From: Acetobacteraceae bacterium H6797 | Lineage (GTDB): Bacteria; Pseudomonadota; Alphaproteobacteria; Acetobacterales; Acetobacteraceae | Direction of reading: 5' to 3' | DNA: 64,000 nt | NCBI GenBank assembly: GCA_015223225.1 | Contig: JADFCQ010000006.1 | Span: 372,001-436,000, forward strand | Shown: positions 50,553-58,120 of the stretch, one piece after another | Position numbering within the stretch: position 1 is the stretch's first letter | Layout of the letters: every line of letters begins with the position of its first letter | Program-made: the position numbers and the translations under genes | The notes under the pieces: generated by a model | What the model was told of the DNA's origin: nothing | The model's database searches: none | What the model saw: the letters and a program-made list of their open reading frames with translations, nothing else

Positions 50553-51481
50553 ATCCGCCGCGTCTCCGTCACGCCGAAGAGCCCCTGCGGGCGAACCAGC
50601 AGCACGGCCACCATGATGAGATAGGGCACGACCACTTCGAGCTCCGGCTCGAAATAGACCGCGAAGGCCCGACCGAGCCCGATGAGCAGCGCCGTCACCG
50701 CCGCGCCCTCGACCTGTCCGAGGCCCGCCGTCGCGACCACGGCGAAGGAGAGCACGATGGTCTGCGCGCCCACGCCCGGTACGAGCGAGACGGTCGGCGA
50801 GGCCAGCGCGCCACCCAGGGCAGCCAGCGCGGCGCCGGCCGAGAAGGTCAGCATCGTCACCTTGGCCGCATCGATGCCCATGGCCCGCGCCGCCTCGCGG
50901 TCGGTCGTCACCGCCACGATCATCCGCCCCGCCAGCGTCCGCCGCAGGAACCAGGCGAGGCCGGCCAGCGTGAAGAGCGCGATGCCCGGCAGCACATAGA
51001 GCTGATAGGCGTTGAAGGGGATGACATCGGCGCCGAAAGGCACGTCCACCGTGCCCAGCAGCCGCACCGGCAGGTCGAAGACCACCGGCTGCACACCGAA
51101 GAGCAGCTTCTGCAGATCCTCCAGGATCATGAAGAGCGCGAAGGTGATCAGCAGCTGCAGCACCGGCTCATGGTCCTGCATCCGCCGCAGTAGCCGGGCG
51201 ATGGGCGGGCCCAGGATGGCGCCCACCAGCAGCGCCGCGATCAGCAGCGCGGGAAAGGCCAGCCAGTCCGGCATGCCACGCGAGACGAAGAAGAGCCCGA
51301 TGGCGGCGGCGGAATAGCCGCCGATGGCATAAAGGCTGCCATGGGCGATGTTCAGCACCCGCAGGACGCCGAAGACGAGGTTCAGCCCGACCGCCACCAT
51401 GAAGACCGCCGCCGCGTAGGACAGTCCGTCCAACGCGGCGAGGCCCAGCAGCAGGCCGTTATCGGCCAGCCACGCACCCAT
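50549..51481 (-). CDS. livH: Branched-chain-type ABC transporter permease LivH
   Basis: A 310-residue permease with about 8 hydrophobic segments. GLSYAAAVFMVAVGLNLVFGVLRVLNIAHGSLYAIGGYSA is the LivH hallmark, and TDREAARAMGIDAAKVTMLTFSAGAALAALGGALASP the ATPase-contact region. The ATG at 51481 overlaps the binding-protein stop by one base (TGATG); a longer frame to 51766 lies inside that gene. Functions with LivM. Confidence 0.92.
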   Translation of the reverse strand: MGAWLADNGLLLGLAALDGLSYAAAVFMVAVGLNLVFGVLRVLNIAHGSLYAIGGYSAAAIGLFFVSRGMPDWLAFPALLIAALLVGAILGPPIARLLRRMQDHEPVLQLLITFALFMILEDLQKLLFGVQPVVFDLPVRLLGTVDVPFGADVIPFNAYQLYVLPGIALFTLAGLAWFLRRTLAGRMIVAVTTDREAARAMGIDAAKVTMLTFSAGAALAALGGALASPTVSLVPGVGAQTIVLSFAVVATAGLGQVEGAAVTALLIGLGRAFAVYFEPELEVVVPYLIMVAVLLVRPQGLFGVTETRRI

Positions 51482-52842
51482 CAGGCAGGCTTGTAGGCGA
51501 CGGGCGCCGGCAGCTTGTCGAGGATGTCGGGCTTGAGCGTCTTCAGCCAATCGACGCTCTTCTGGCCGACGGGCGTGGTGATCATCTTCGCGTCCATGAC
51601 CATCATGTCGGTCATCACCGGGAAGGCGTATTTGTCGGTATGCAGCGTGGTGCCGACGAGCTGGTTCTCCAGCCCCTGCCCATCCTCGCGGATGGTCACC
51701 TCGCCGGTCAGCGACGGGAAGGTCAGGCCCTTGAAGGCCGCCGCCAGTTCCGCATCGGTGGGCCAACCGCCGCCCTTGGCCGCGATGGCCTTCTCATACC
51801 CCGCCTTCATGGCATTCACGGCCTGGGCCATGTGATGCGTGGAATAGATCGGCCAGGCATTGAAGCGCTTGCGGTAATCCTCCGTGAAGCGCGCCAGCAG
51901 CGCCGGGTCGCGCGGGCTCGGATGCAGGAACCAGTGGTCGCCGCGCGCACCGATGATATGCCCGGCCGGCAACGTCTTGCCGACGCGCTCCAGCGAGGAT
52001 TCCGCCAGGGGCACGACGAAGGTGCTGCGCTCGAAGAGCTTCCGATCGGCCGATTGCCGCAGGAAGGCATCGAGATCGCCGCCCCAGGAGGTGGTGAAGA
52101 TCACGTCCGGCCGCAGGGCGAGCAGGCGCGTCACCTCGGTCGAGAAATCCGTGGCGCCGAAGCGCGGGAAAAGCTCGGCAGCGACGCGGGTGCCGGGCTT
52201 CAGCGTCTCGAGCCCGGTGCGGAAAATGTCCCAGGAATCGCGGCCCCAGGCATAGTCCTGGTTCACCACCGCGACGGAGCGGAAATTCGGCTTGGTCTTC
52301 AGCAGATAGAGCAGCGGCGCCAGGACTTCCGGCGTGGCATTGGCCTGCGAGCGCCAGGCGTAATCGTATTTCGCCTCCTCGAAGACGCGCTGCGTGCCGC
52401 AATCCCAGAGCAGGGTCGGGCGCTTCAGCTCATCGGCGAGCGGCGCGCAGGCGAGGCAATCGGCCGAGGAAATCCCGGCGAAGATCATGCTGACCTTCTC
52501 GCTCTGCACAAGCCGCCGGTATTCGCCGACGAAATGGTCCACGCCCGGGCCTTCATCGACGAAAACGGGGCGCACCTTCACGCCCGCGATGCCGCCCTGC
52601 TCGTTGAGCTGGTCGAAGAGCATCTCGGCGGCGTTCTTGCCGGGTACGCCGAAGACGCTGGAAGGGCCGGAGAGGAAGGTGGCGATGCCGATCTTGATCT
52701 CGGCGGGCTTGGCCGCCTGGGCCTGGGCATGCCGGCCCGACAGGACCATGCTGCCGATGGCGGCGCCCAGCAAGGCGCTGCGTCGCGTGATGCCGGATTG
52801 CGGATGTGCGGGTACAGGCCTTGGTTCGCTAGACGATCCCAT
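51481..52842 (-). CDS. Branched-chain-type ABC transporter periplasmic binding protein
   Basis: A 453-residue type I binding protein of the Leu/Ile/Val (HAAT) class. The N-terminus has a Tat-like signal (ITRRSALLGAAIGSMVLSGRHAQAQA); the mature part starts IKIGIATFLSGPSSVFGVPGKNAAEM. VVNQDYAWGRDSWDIFR and the YSTHHMAQAVNAMKAGYEKA region are family marks. GGAGG precedes the ATG at 52842; the longer frame to 52935 has no ribosome site. First gene of the 8-gene run that ends with the GH65 and lyase genes. HAAT receptors bind amino acids, amides, urea or aromatic acids, so the sugar-enzyme neighbours are unexpected. Ligand unknown. Confidence 0.92.
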   Translation of the reverse strand: MGSSSEPRPVPAHPQSGITRRSALLGAAIGSMVLSGRHAQAQAAKPAEIKIGIATFLSGPSSVFGVPGKNAAEMLFDQLNEQGGIAGVKVRPVFVDEGPGVDHFVGEYRRLVQSEKVSMIFAGISSADCLACAPLADELKRPTLLWDCGTQRVFEEAKYDYAWRSQANATPEVLAPLLYLLKTKPNFRSVAVVNQDYAWGRDSWDIFRTGLETLKPGTRVAAELFPRFGATDFSTEVTRLLALRPDVIFTTSWGGDLDAFLRQSADRKLFERSTFVVPLAESSLERVGKTLPAGHIIGARGDHWFLHPSPRDPALLARFTEDYRKRFNAWPIYSTHHMAQAVNAMKAGYEKAIAAKGGGWPTDAELAAAFKGLTFPSLTGEVTIREDGQGLENQLVGTTLHTDKYAFPVMTDMMVMDAKMITTPVGQKSVDWLKTLKPDILDKLPAPVAYKPA

Positions 52843-53009
52843 GGGACTTCCTCCGTTTTTTCTTTTACGGAGCCCCGTCAGCCAGGCAGCGGTGCTCTCG
52901 GGGCAAGCCTTGCACCCCGCAGCACCGCTGTCCAATACATCCTGCCTTCAAATTCCGGCGCACGAAATTACAGCGCAGCCTGCGGGCGAAAGCCCCGGCC
53001 GCGCGGCGA
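52843..53009. promoter_or_regulatory. Promoter region of the Liv-type operon
   Basis: A 167-base gap between the binding-protein start and the end of the BASS transporter gene, both on the minus strand. It should hold the Liv promoter. The stretch is less GC-rich around 52843-52868 because of a run of T and A before the ribosome site. No operator palindrome stood out. Confidence 0.35.
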
Positions 53010-53993
53010 TCAAGCCTCCGCCTCGGCCAGCGCCGCCCGCCGCGCGGCGCGTTCGGCATAGCGGCGGGCGAGCACCGCGCAGACCATCAGCTGCAGCTGA
53101 TGGAAGAGCATCACCGGCACCACCACCATGCCCGCCTGCGCGCCGAAGAGAATGCCCGCCATTGGCACGCCCGAAGCGAGGGACTTCTTGGAGCCGCAGA
53201 AGAGCACCGCGATCTCATCCTCGCGCGGCAGGCGCAGCAAGCGGGAGGCGCCGAGCATGGCCAGCATCACCGCGGCCAGCAGCACCGCCTCGATCACCAG
53301 CAGCGTCACCAATTGCGTCGGCGCGAAGAGCTGCCACACGCCCTGGGCCACCGCCGTGCTGAAGGCGGCATAGACGGCGATGAGGATGGAACTGCGATCG
53401 GTGAGCGAGAGCAGCGTCTTGTTGCGCGCCGCCCAGCCGCCGATCCAGCGGCGCGCGATGGAGCCGGCCGCGAAGGGCAGCAGCAATTGCGCCATCACGC
53501 GCCCCATCTCCTCGATGCCGCCCGTGCTGCCCTGGCGGTGCAGCAGCAGCGCCACCAGCGCCGGCGTGATGAAGACGCCCGCGAGATTGGAGAAGGTCGC
53601 GGCACAGAGCGCCGCCGGCACATTCCCGCCCGCGATGGAGGTGAAGGCGATGGAGGATTGCACCGTGGAGGAGAGCATGCAGACGAAGAGCAGCCCCAGC
53701 CACATCTCCTTCGGCAGCAGCCCCGGCATCAGCGCGTGAAGGCCGAGGCCGAGCACGGGGAAGAGCACGAAGGTCGAGCAGAGGATCAGCGCATGCAGCC
53801 CCGGGCGCTTGAGCCCCGCCACCATGGTCTCCAGCGGCAGGCGCGCGCCATGCAGGAAGAAGAGCAGGATCAGCGCCGCGCTGCTCGCCCAGCCTGTCAC
53901 CACCGCGGCCTTACCCTCGGCGGGAAAGAGGCTCGCGAGCAGGACCGTCAACAACAGGGCCTGGGTGAAGCGATCGGGCAGGAAACGGGACAT
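53010..53993 (-). CDS. Bile acid:sodium symporter (BASS) family transporter
   Basis: A 327-residue membrane protein with about nine or ten hydrophobic segments, of the SBF-like (YfeH-type) branch. LILLFFLHGARLPLETMVAGLKRPGLHALIL, LFVCMLSSTVQSSIAFTSIAGGNVPAALCAATFSNLAGVFITP and LFCGSKKSLASGVPMAGILF are the branch signatures; the unwound regions with Ser/Thr/Asn would bind Na+. Substrates in this branch are organic anions such as keto acids or pantothenate-like acids; none can be named. It is divergent from a LysR gene with a clear shared operator. Confidence 0.9.
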   Translation of the reverse strand: MSRFLPDRFTQALLLTVLLASLFPAEGKAAVVTGWASSAALILLFFLHGARLPLETMVAGLKRPGLHALILCSTFVLFPVLGLGLHALMPGLLPKEMWLGLLFVCMLSSTVQSSIAFTSIAGGNVPAALCAATFSNLAGVFITPALVALLLHRQGSTGGIEEMGRVMAQLLLPFAAGSIARRWIGGWAARNKTLLSLTDRSSILIAVYAAFSTAVAQGVWQLFAPTQLVTLLVIEAVLLAAVMLAMLGASRLLRLPREDEIAVLFCGSKKSLASGVPMAGILFGAQAGMVVVPVMLFHQLQLMVCAVLARRYAERAARRAALAEAEA

Positions 53994-54068
53994 GGCAGGG
54001 CACTCCGGCAGTTGCCCGCAAGATGGCCCTCTCGCTGTTCATCGGGAAGTGGACTGGTTATGTTGACT

Positions 54069-54089
54069 GTCATCGCCATTTCCGATGAC
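54069..54089. promoter_or_regulatory. LysR-type operator between BASS transporter and LysR genes
   Basis: GTCATCG (54069-54075) and CGATGAC (54083-54089) form a perfect 7-bp-arm inverted repeat around CCATTTC, ending 5 bases before the LysR ATG. It has the T-N11-A layout of LysR recognition sites and lies in the 101-base gap between two divergent genes, so the LysR protein probably binds here and controls the transporter. Confidence 0.65.
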
Positions 54090-54094
54090 CGAAC

Positions 54095-54952
54095 ATGCTC
54101 AACCCCATCTGGCTGCACACTTTCGTCACAGTTGCACAAAGCCCGAGCTTCACGGAGGCAGGGCGGCGGCTGAATCTGACGCAATCGACCGTTAGCGATC
54201 ATATCGCCCGGCTGGAAGCCATGCTCGGCCGCCGCCTCTTCATCCGCGACACCCATTCCCTGGCACTGACGCAGGATGGCGAGGGCATGCTGATCCACGC
54301 CCGGCTGATCCTGGAGGCGGAGGCCCGCGCGCGGCTTCATTTCGCGGGGCCTCCCCTGCGAGGGCGCCTGCGCCTCGGTTCCTCGGATGACCTGGCGCTC
54401 GGCCCCCTGCCCGAGGTGCTGGCGGGCTTCAGCCGCCTCTATCCGGAGGTGGAACTGGACCTCACCATCGGCTTCACGGACGATCTCTATGCGAGGCTCG
54501 AGGCCGGCACGCTCGATCTGATGACCGGAAAGCGCCGCGCCGGCGATCGCCGGGGCCATACCCTGCATCGCGAACCGCTCGTCTGGCTGGGGCGGGATGG
54601 CGCGCCGCCGCCTGAGGAGCCCCTCCCCCTCGTGCTGCTTGCCGAGCCCAGCATCACGCGCGGCATCGTGCTCGACAGCCTGGCGCGGAGCGGCACGCGC
54701 TGGCGGGTGGCCTGCAACAGCTCTTCCTATGCCGGTTGTGCCGCTGCCGCCCGGGCCGGACTCGGCATCACCGCCCTGCCCCGGCATCTACGCCTCGACG
54801 GGCTGGCACAGATGCGGGATATGCCGAGCCTGCCATCGGTCGAATATATCGCCGTCATCTCGCCCGGCGCGGGCCAGCCGGCGCAGACCCTATTGCGGAT
54901 TCTGCGCGACAGCGACCTTAGCCGGGGAGCAGCGGCACCTGCCCCTCGATGA
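54095..54952 (+). CDS. LysR-family regulator, divergent from the BASS transporter
   Basis: A 285-residue LysR protein. The DNA-binding part spans about 1-60 (MLNPIWLHTFVTVAQSPSFTEAGRRLNLTQSTVSDHIARLEAMLGRRLFIRDTHSL). The effector domain has GRLRLGSSDDLALGPLPEVLAGFSRLYPEVELDL. Its last 35 bases overlap the end of the convergent LysR gene. Likely activates or represses the BASS transporter through the palindrome just upstream. Confidence 0.92.
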   Translation: MLNPIWLHTFVTVAQSPSFTEAGRRLNLTQSTVSDHIARLEAMLGRRLFIRDTHSLALTQDGEGMLIHARLILEAEARARLHFAGPPLRGRLRLGSSDDLALGPLPEVLAGFSRLYPEVELDLTIGFTDDLYARLEAGTLDLMTGKRRAGDRRGHTLHREPLVWLGRDGAPPPEEPLPLVLLAEPSITRGIVLDSLARSGTRWRVACNSSSYAGCAAAARAGLGITALPRHLRLDGLAQMRDMPSLPSVEYIAVISPGAGQPAQTLLRILRDSDLSRGAAAPAPR

Positions 54953-55823
54953 GCGGCCGCAGCGCCGCGATTTCCTGGGCTATGAAATCGAGCAGCGCGC
55001 GCACACGGGGCGCCTGGCGGAGATCCGGATGGGTCAGGAGCCATAACTCGCTGCCGAAAGCGGGCTCCAGCGGGCCCAGGCGGCGCAGGGCCGGGCGCGT
55101 ATCGGCCAGGAAGCAGGGCAGATAGCCGAAGCCCATCCCCGCCTCCACCGCCTCTGCCAGGCCAAGCACCGTATTCACCCGATAGGCGATGCGCTCGGCC
55201 GGCACCGTCTTCTGCATATGCTGCACGACCTTCAGCGCGGCCATATTGTCGCCCATGGAGACCCATTCGCTCTCCGGGCCGGGCCCGGCCGGGCCATCGG
55301 CGCGGCCATAGAGCGCCCAGGCGATATTCGCCGCACGGCGCCCCACCAGGGTTTCGGGCGGAGTATCGCTCGCGCGGATGGCGATATCCGCATCGCGCCG
55401 GGAGAGATTGGCCGCAGCATTGCCGATGACGATATCCAGCCGGACCCCAGGGCAGGCCTGGCGGAAGCGGGCGAAAAGCGGCGTGAAGAGGTGGATGAGA
55501 AGGCTGTCGCTCGTCGCCACGCGCAATTCGCCGCTCGGCAGCAATTCCTGCCCGGCGAGGCGGCGGGTGACCTCGGTGATATCGGCATCCACCCGCGCGG
55601 CCAGGGCCGCGATCTCCTCCCCCGCCGAGGTCAGCGCATAGCCGGCGCGGTGCCGCTCGAAGAGCGCCGTGCCCAGCATGGCCTCGATCTGGTTGAGGCG
55701 GCGGAAGACGGTGGAATGGTTGATGCCGAGGCGCCCGGCCGCGGCCGGCAGGTTGCGCGTCTCGGCCACGGCCTTGATGAGGCGGAAATCATCCCAGGCC
55801 AGGGCCTTGGAAGGCTCGTTCAT
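54918..55823 (-). CDS. LysR-family regulator, likely of the quinone-detoxification genes
   Basis: A 301-residue LysR protein. The winged helix is at about 8-67 (WDDFRLIKAVAETRNLPAAAGRLGINHSTVFRRLNQIEAMLGTALFERHRAGY). The HSTVFRRLNQIE recognition helix is of the DhaA/AphT-like branch common in alphaproteobacteria. The effector domain contains ATSDSLLIHLFTPLFARFRQACPGVRLDIVIGNAAANLSRRDADIAIR. It lies 72 bases after doxX on the same strand, behind a hairpin. Members of this branch near MhqO-like genes respond to quinones or electrophiles, so this is the best candidate regulator for the next three genes. Confidence 0.9.
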   Translation of the reverse strand: MNEPSKALAWDDFRLIKAVAETRNLPAAAGRLGINHSTVFRRLNQIEAMLGTALFERHRAGYALTSAGEEIAALAARVDADITEVTRRLAGQELLPSGELRVATSDSLLIHLFTPLFARFRQACPGVRLDIVIGNAAANLSRRDADIAIRASDTPPETLVGRRAANIAWALYGRADGPAGPGPESEWVSMGDNMAALKVVQHMQKTVPAERIAYRVNTVLGLAEAVEAGMGFGYLPCFLADTRPALRRLGPLEPAFGSELWLLTHPDLRQAPRVRALLDFIAQEIAALRPLIEGQVPLLPG

Positions 55824-55844
55824 GCAGCACCCCGAAAACGCGAA

Positions 55845-55876
55845 ACCGGCGGCACGGATGAACCGTACCGCCGGCT
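55845..55876 (-). terminator. Hairpin terminator after doxX
   Basis: CCGGCGG-x-ACGG (about 55846-55857) pairs with CCGT-x-CCGCCGG (about 55863-55874) around a short loop. Read on the minus strand it is followed by TTT. It separates doxX from the LysR gene downstream. T tract is short, so it may be partial or assisted. Confidence 0.55.
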
Positions 55877-55895
55877 TCGGTCAAGGGATTGGCGT

Positions 55896-56327
55896 TCAGG
55901 CGGCCGAAACGCGGACCTGATCGTTCAGGCGCGGCAGCGGCGTCGCCTTCAGGGCATAGGCGCCGTCACCGATCAGGGCCTGAACCAGCGCGCCGATCGC
56001 CAGGAAGGCGGGATATTCCCAGCCGCCATTCGGCGCGTTGAAGACCCAGCCGTTCGGGGCATGGACCAGGACGGTGCCGAGCAGCAGCGGCAGGGTCAGC
56101 ACCGCGATGGCCCGGGTATAGAGGCCGAGGATCAGCGCGACGCCGCCGAGGATCTCCGTGAGGATGATCGGCCAGGCGAGGAAGGCGGGCAGGCCAACCT
56201 GGGTCAGGTAGCCCTCGAAACCCGCGACGGTGAAGACGCTCACCTTGAGCCAGGCATGAGCGATGAACATGACGCCGAGGGAGAGGCGGAGAAGGAGGGC
56301 GCCATAGGCATTGAGACGGTCGTTCAT
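55896..56327 (-). CDS. DoxX-family membrane protein (MhqP-like)
   Basis: A 143-residue protein with four hydrophobic segments. LLLRLSLGVMFIAHAWLKV is the DoxX opening, and ILTEILGGVALILGLYTRAIAVLTLPLLLGTVLVHAPNGWVF the core with the conserved Glu and His. In Bacillus the DoxX protein MhqP is encoded with the MhqO dioxygenase; here the same pair is divergent, sharing one promoter region. It likely supports quinone redox handling at the membrane. The ATG at 56327 is chosen; the frame extends to 56408 into the regulatory region. Confidence 0.88.
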   Translation of the reverse strand: MNDRLNAYGALLLRLSLGVMFIAHAWLKVSVFTVAGFEGYLTQVGLPAFLAWPIILTEILGGVALILGLYTRAIAVLTLPLLLGTVLVHAPNGWVFNAPNGGWEYPAFLAIGALVQALIGDGAYALKATPLPRLNDQVRVSAA

Positions 56328-56513
56328 GGTGTGAATTCCATAAGCTGGTAATTGCGTTGGCCGGAAGATGACGGCACAGACGCCGCAATGCCATGCCCAA
56401 GATTGCATTGGCCCGATTGCATGAACGCAATCGCATTTCCCTCGCTTCTCCCGCCGATCGGCCTATCTCTGTGGCCAACGGAGCGCCCCATCGGCGCAAT
56501 GAGGAGAATTCAA
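56328..56513. promoter_or_regulatory. Divergent promoter with LysR-type palindrome (doxX / dioxygenase)
   Basis: In the 186-base gap, GATTGC (56415-56420) and GCAATC (56427-56432) form a perfect inverted repeat with a 6-base spacer. Related half sites ATTGCG (56352), GCAATG (56385) and GATTGC (56401) lie nearby at roughly helical spacing, the usual recognition-plus-activation array of LysR regulators. Likely bound by the LysR protein of 54918-55823. Confidence 0.6.
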
Positions 56514-57446
56514 ATGGCCCAGTATGGCATTCACCATGTCACCGCGATCTCGGGCGAAGCCCGCCGAAATCATGATTTCTACACCCGCATCCTCGGCATG
56601 CGCCTGGTGAAGAAGACGGTTAATTTCGATGATCCTGGCACCTACCACTTCTACTATGGCGATGAGACCGGCCAGCCCGGCTCGATCCTCACCTTCTTCC
56701 CCTGGGCCGGTGCGCCCCAGGGCCGCCAGGGTGTCGGCGAGCTGCAGGAGACTGTCTTCCGCATCCCGCAGGCCTCGGTCGGCTATTGGACGCATCGCCT
56801 GATGGCCAATGGCGTCCAGGCCGATGCCCAGGTCGAGCGCTTCGGGGAGGCGGTGATCGGCTTCCGCGATCCGGACGGCATGCGTATCGCCCTGGTCGCG
56901 CTGCCCGGCATCGAGAATGAGCCCGGCTGGAGCAATGGCGACGTCCCCGCCGAACATGCCATCCGCGGCATCCATGGCGTGACGCTGCTGCTCGAGAAGG
57001 GCGAGGCGACCGGTGCGATCCTGAGCGATGTCTTCGGCTTCACCGAAGCCGCGAAGGAAGGCACGACGACCCGCTTCCACGCCCCCGGCACCAAGATCGG
57101 CGGCGTGGTCGATCTCCGGGTGGTCGGCGGCTTCCTGCCGGCGCGGCAGGGCGTGGGCTCGGTGCATCACCTGGCCTTCCGCGCCGAGGATGACGCGGCG
57201 CAGGAGGAGATGGTGCGGAAGCTGGCCGCCAATCACGGCCTGCAGACCACCGAGCAGCGGGACCGCAACTACTTCCGCTCGGTCTACTTCCGCGAGCCGG
57301 GCCGGGTGCTGTTCGAGATCGCGACCGACATTCCCGGCTTCGCCGTGGACGAGCCGGCCAGCGAACTCGGCAATGCGCTGAAGCTGCCGGACTTCCTGGA
57401 GCCGCACCGCGCCGAGATCGAGCGCGTGCTGCCGGCCCTGGCCTAA
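56514..57446 (+). CDS. mhqO: Ring-cleaving dioxygenase of the VOC superfamily (MhqO-like)
   Basis: A 310-residue dioxygenase with two VOC modules. Module 1: GIHHVTAISGEARRNHDFYTRILGMRLVKKTVNFDDPGTYHFYYGDETGQPGS, the signature of MhqO/LinE-type enzymes. Module 2 starts IRGIHGVTLLLEKGEATGAIL, with VGSVHHLAFRAEDD and GRVLFEIATD supplying His and Glu iron ligands. AGGAG lies before the ATG at 56514; a longer frame from 56352 crosses the promoter. In Bacillus MhqO opens hydroquinone-type rings. The hydrolase gene follows by 11 bases. Length and motif content are normal. Confidence 0.9.
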   Translation: MAQYGIHHVTAISGEARRNHDFYTRILGMRLVKKTVNFDDPGTYHFYYGDETGQPGSILTFFPWAGAPQGRQGVGELQETVFRIPQASVGYWTHRLMANGVQADAQVERFGEAVIGFRDPDGMRIALVALPGIENEPGWSNGDVPAEHAIRGIHGVTLLLEKGEATGAILSDVFGFTEAAKEGTTTRFHAPGTKIGGVVDLRVVGGFLPARQGVGSVHHLAFRAEDDAAQEEMVRKLAANHGLQTTEQRDRNYFRSVYFREPGRVLFEIATDIPGFAVDEPASELGNALKLPDFLEPHRAEIERVLPALA

Positions 57447-57457
57447 AGGAGGATGAG

Positions 57458-58075
57458 ATGAGCGAAACGGCTCTGGCTTTCACGCACCGTTTCGAGCCTG
57501 CGAAGGTGGAGGGGCTCCCGCCCCTCCTCCTCCTGCATGGCACGGGCGGGGATGAGAATGATCTCGTGCCGCTGGGCCAGCTCGTGGCGCCGGGGGCGGC
57601 GCTGCTCTCGCCGCGCGGGCAAGTGCTCGAGCATGGCGCGCCGCGCTTCTTCCGCCGCATGGCGGAGGGCGTGTTCGACGAGGCCGACCTCCGCCGCCGC
57701 GCGGCCGACCTCGCGCGTTTCGTGACGGAAGCGCAGGCGACCTATGGCATTCCCGCCCCGGTCGCGCTGGGCTTCTCGAATGGCGCGAATATCGCCGCCG
57801 CGATGATGATGCTCCATCCGGGCATTCTCTGCGGTGCGGTGTTGCTGCGGGCGATGGTGCCTTTCCGGAACCCGCCCGAGGCGAAGCTGGATAGCACACC
57901 TGTGCTGATGCTGTCGGGCTCGATGGACCCGATCGCCCCGGTCTCGAATAGCGAGGCCCTGGCCAAGCAGTTGACCGCTGCGGGTGCCACGGTCGATTAC
58001 CGCCGCCTGCCGGCGAACCATGGCCTGACCCAGGCCGATGTCTCGCTGACCAAGGAGTGGCTGGCGGCACTTTGA
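57458..58075 (+). CDS. mhqD: Alpha/beta hydrolase, carboxylesterase type (MhqD-like)
   Basis: A 205-residue hydrolase. LLLLHGTGGDENDLVPLG is the oxyanion region, Ser109 lies in GFSNGANIA, Asp in SGSMDPIAPV and His in ANHGLTQAD, giving the full triad. From memory it is close to MhqD-type phospholipase/carboxylesterases, which are induced with MhqO under quinone stress. AGGAGG precedes the ATG, 11 bases after the dioxygenase gene, so the two are one unit. It may hydrolyse the ring-cleavage product. A hairpin follows. Confidence 0.9.
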   Translation: MSETALAFTHRFEPAKVEGLPPLLLLHGTGGDENDLVPLGQLVAPGAALLSPRGQVLEHGAPRFFRRMAEGVFDEADLRRRAADLARFVTEAQATYGIPAPVALGFSNGANIAAAMMMLHPGILCGAVLLRAMVPFRNPPEAKLDSTPVLMLSGSMDPIAPVSNSEALAKQLTAAGATVDYRRLPANHGLTQADVSLTKEWLAAL

Positions 58076-58079
58076 CGCA

Positions 58080-58111
58080 GGAGACGGCCCGGCTTGCCGG
58101 GCCGTTTCTCC
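58080..58111. terminator. Bidirectional terminator between the hydrolase and pepT
   Basis: GGAGACGGCCCGGC (58080-58093) pairs with GCCGGGCCGTTTCTCC (58096-58111) around a TT loop, a long GC-rich stem with few mismatches between two convergent genes. The plus side is followed by little T, so it may act through stem stability. It serves mhqD and pepT alike. Confidence 0.7.
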
Positions 58112-58120
58112 GAGGGAGAT

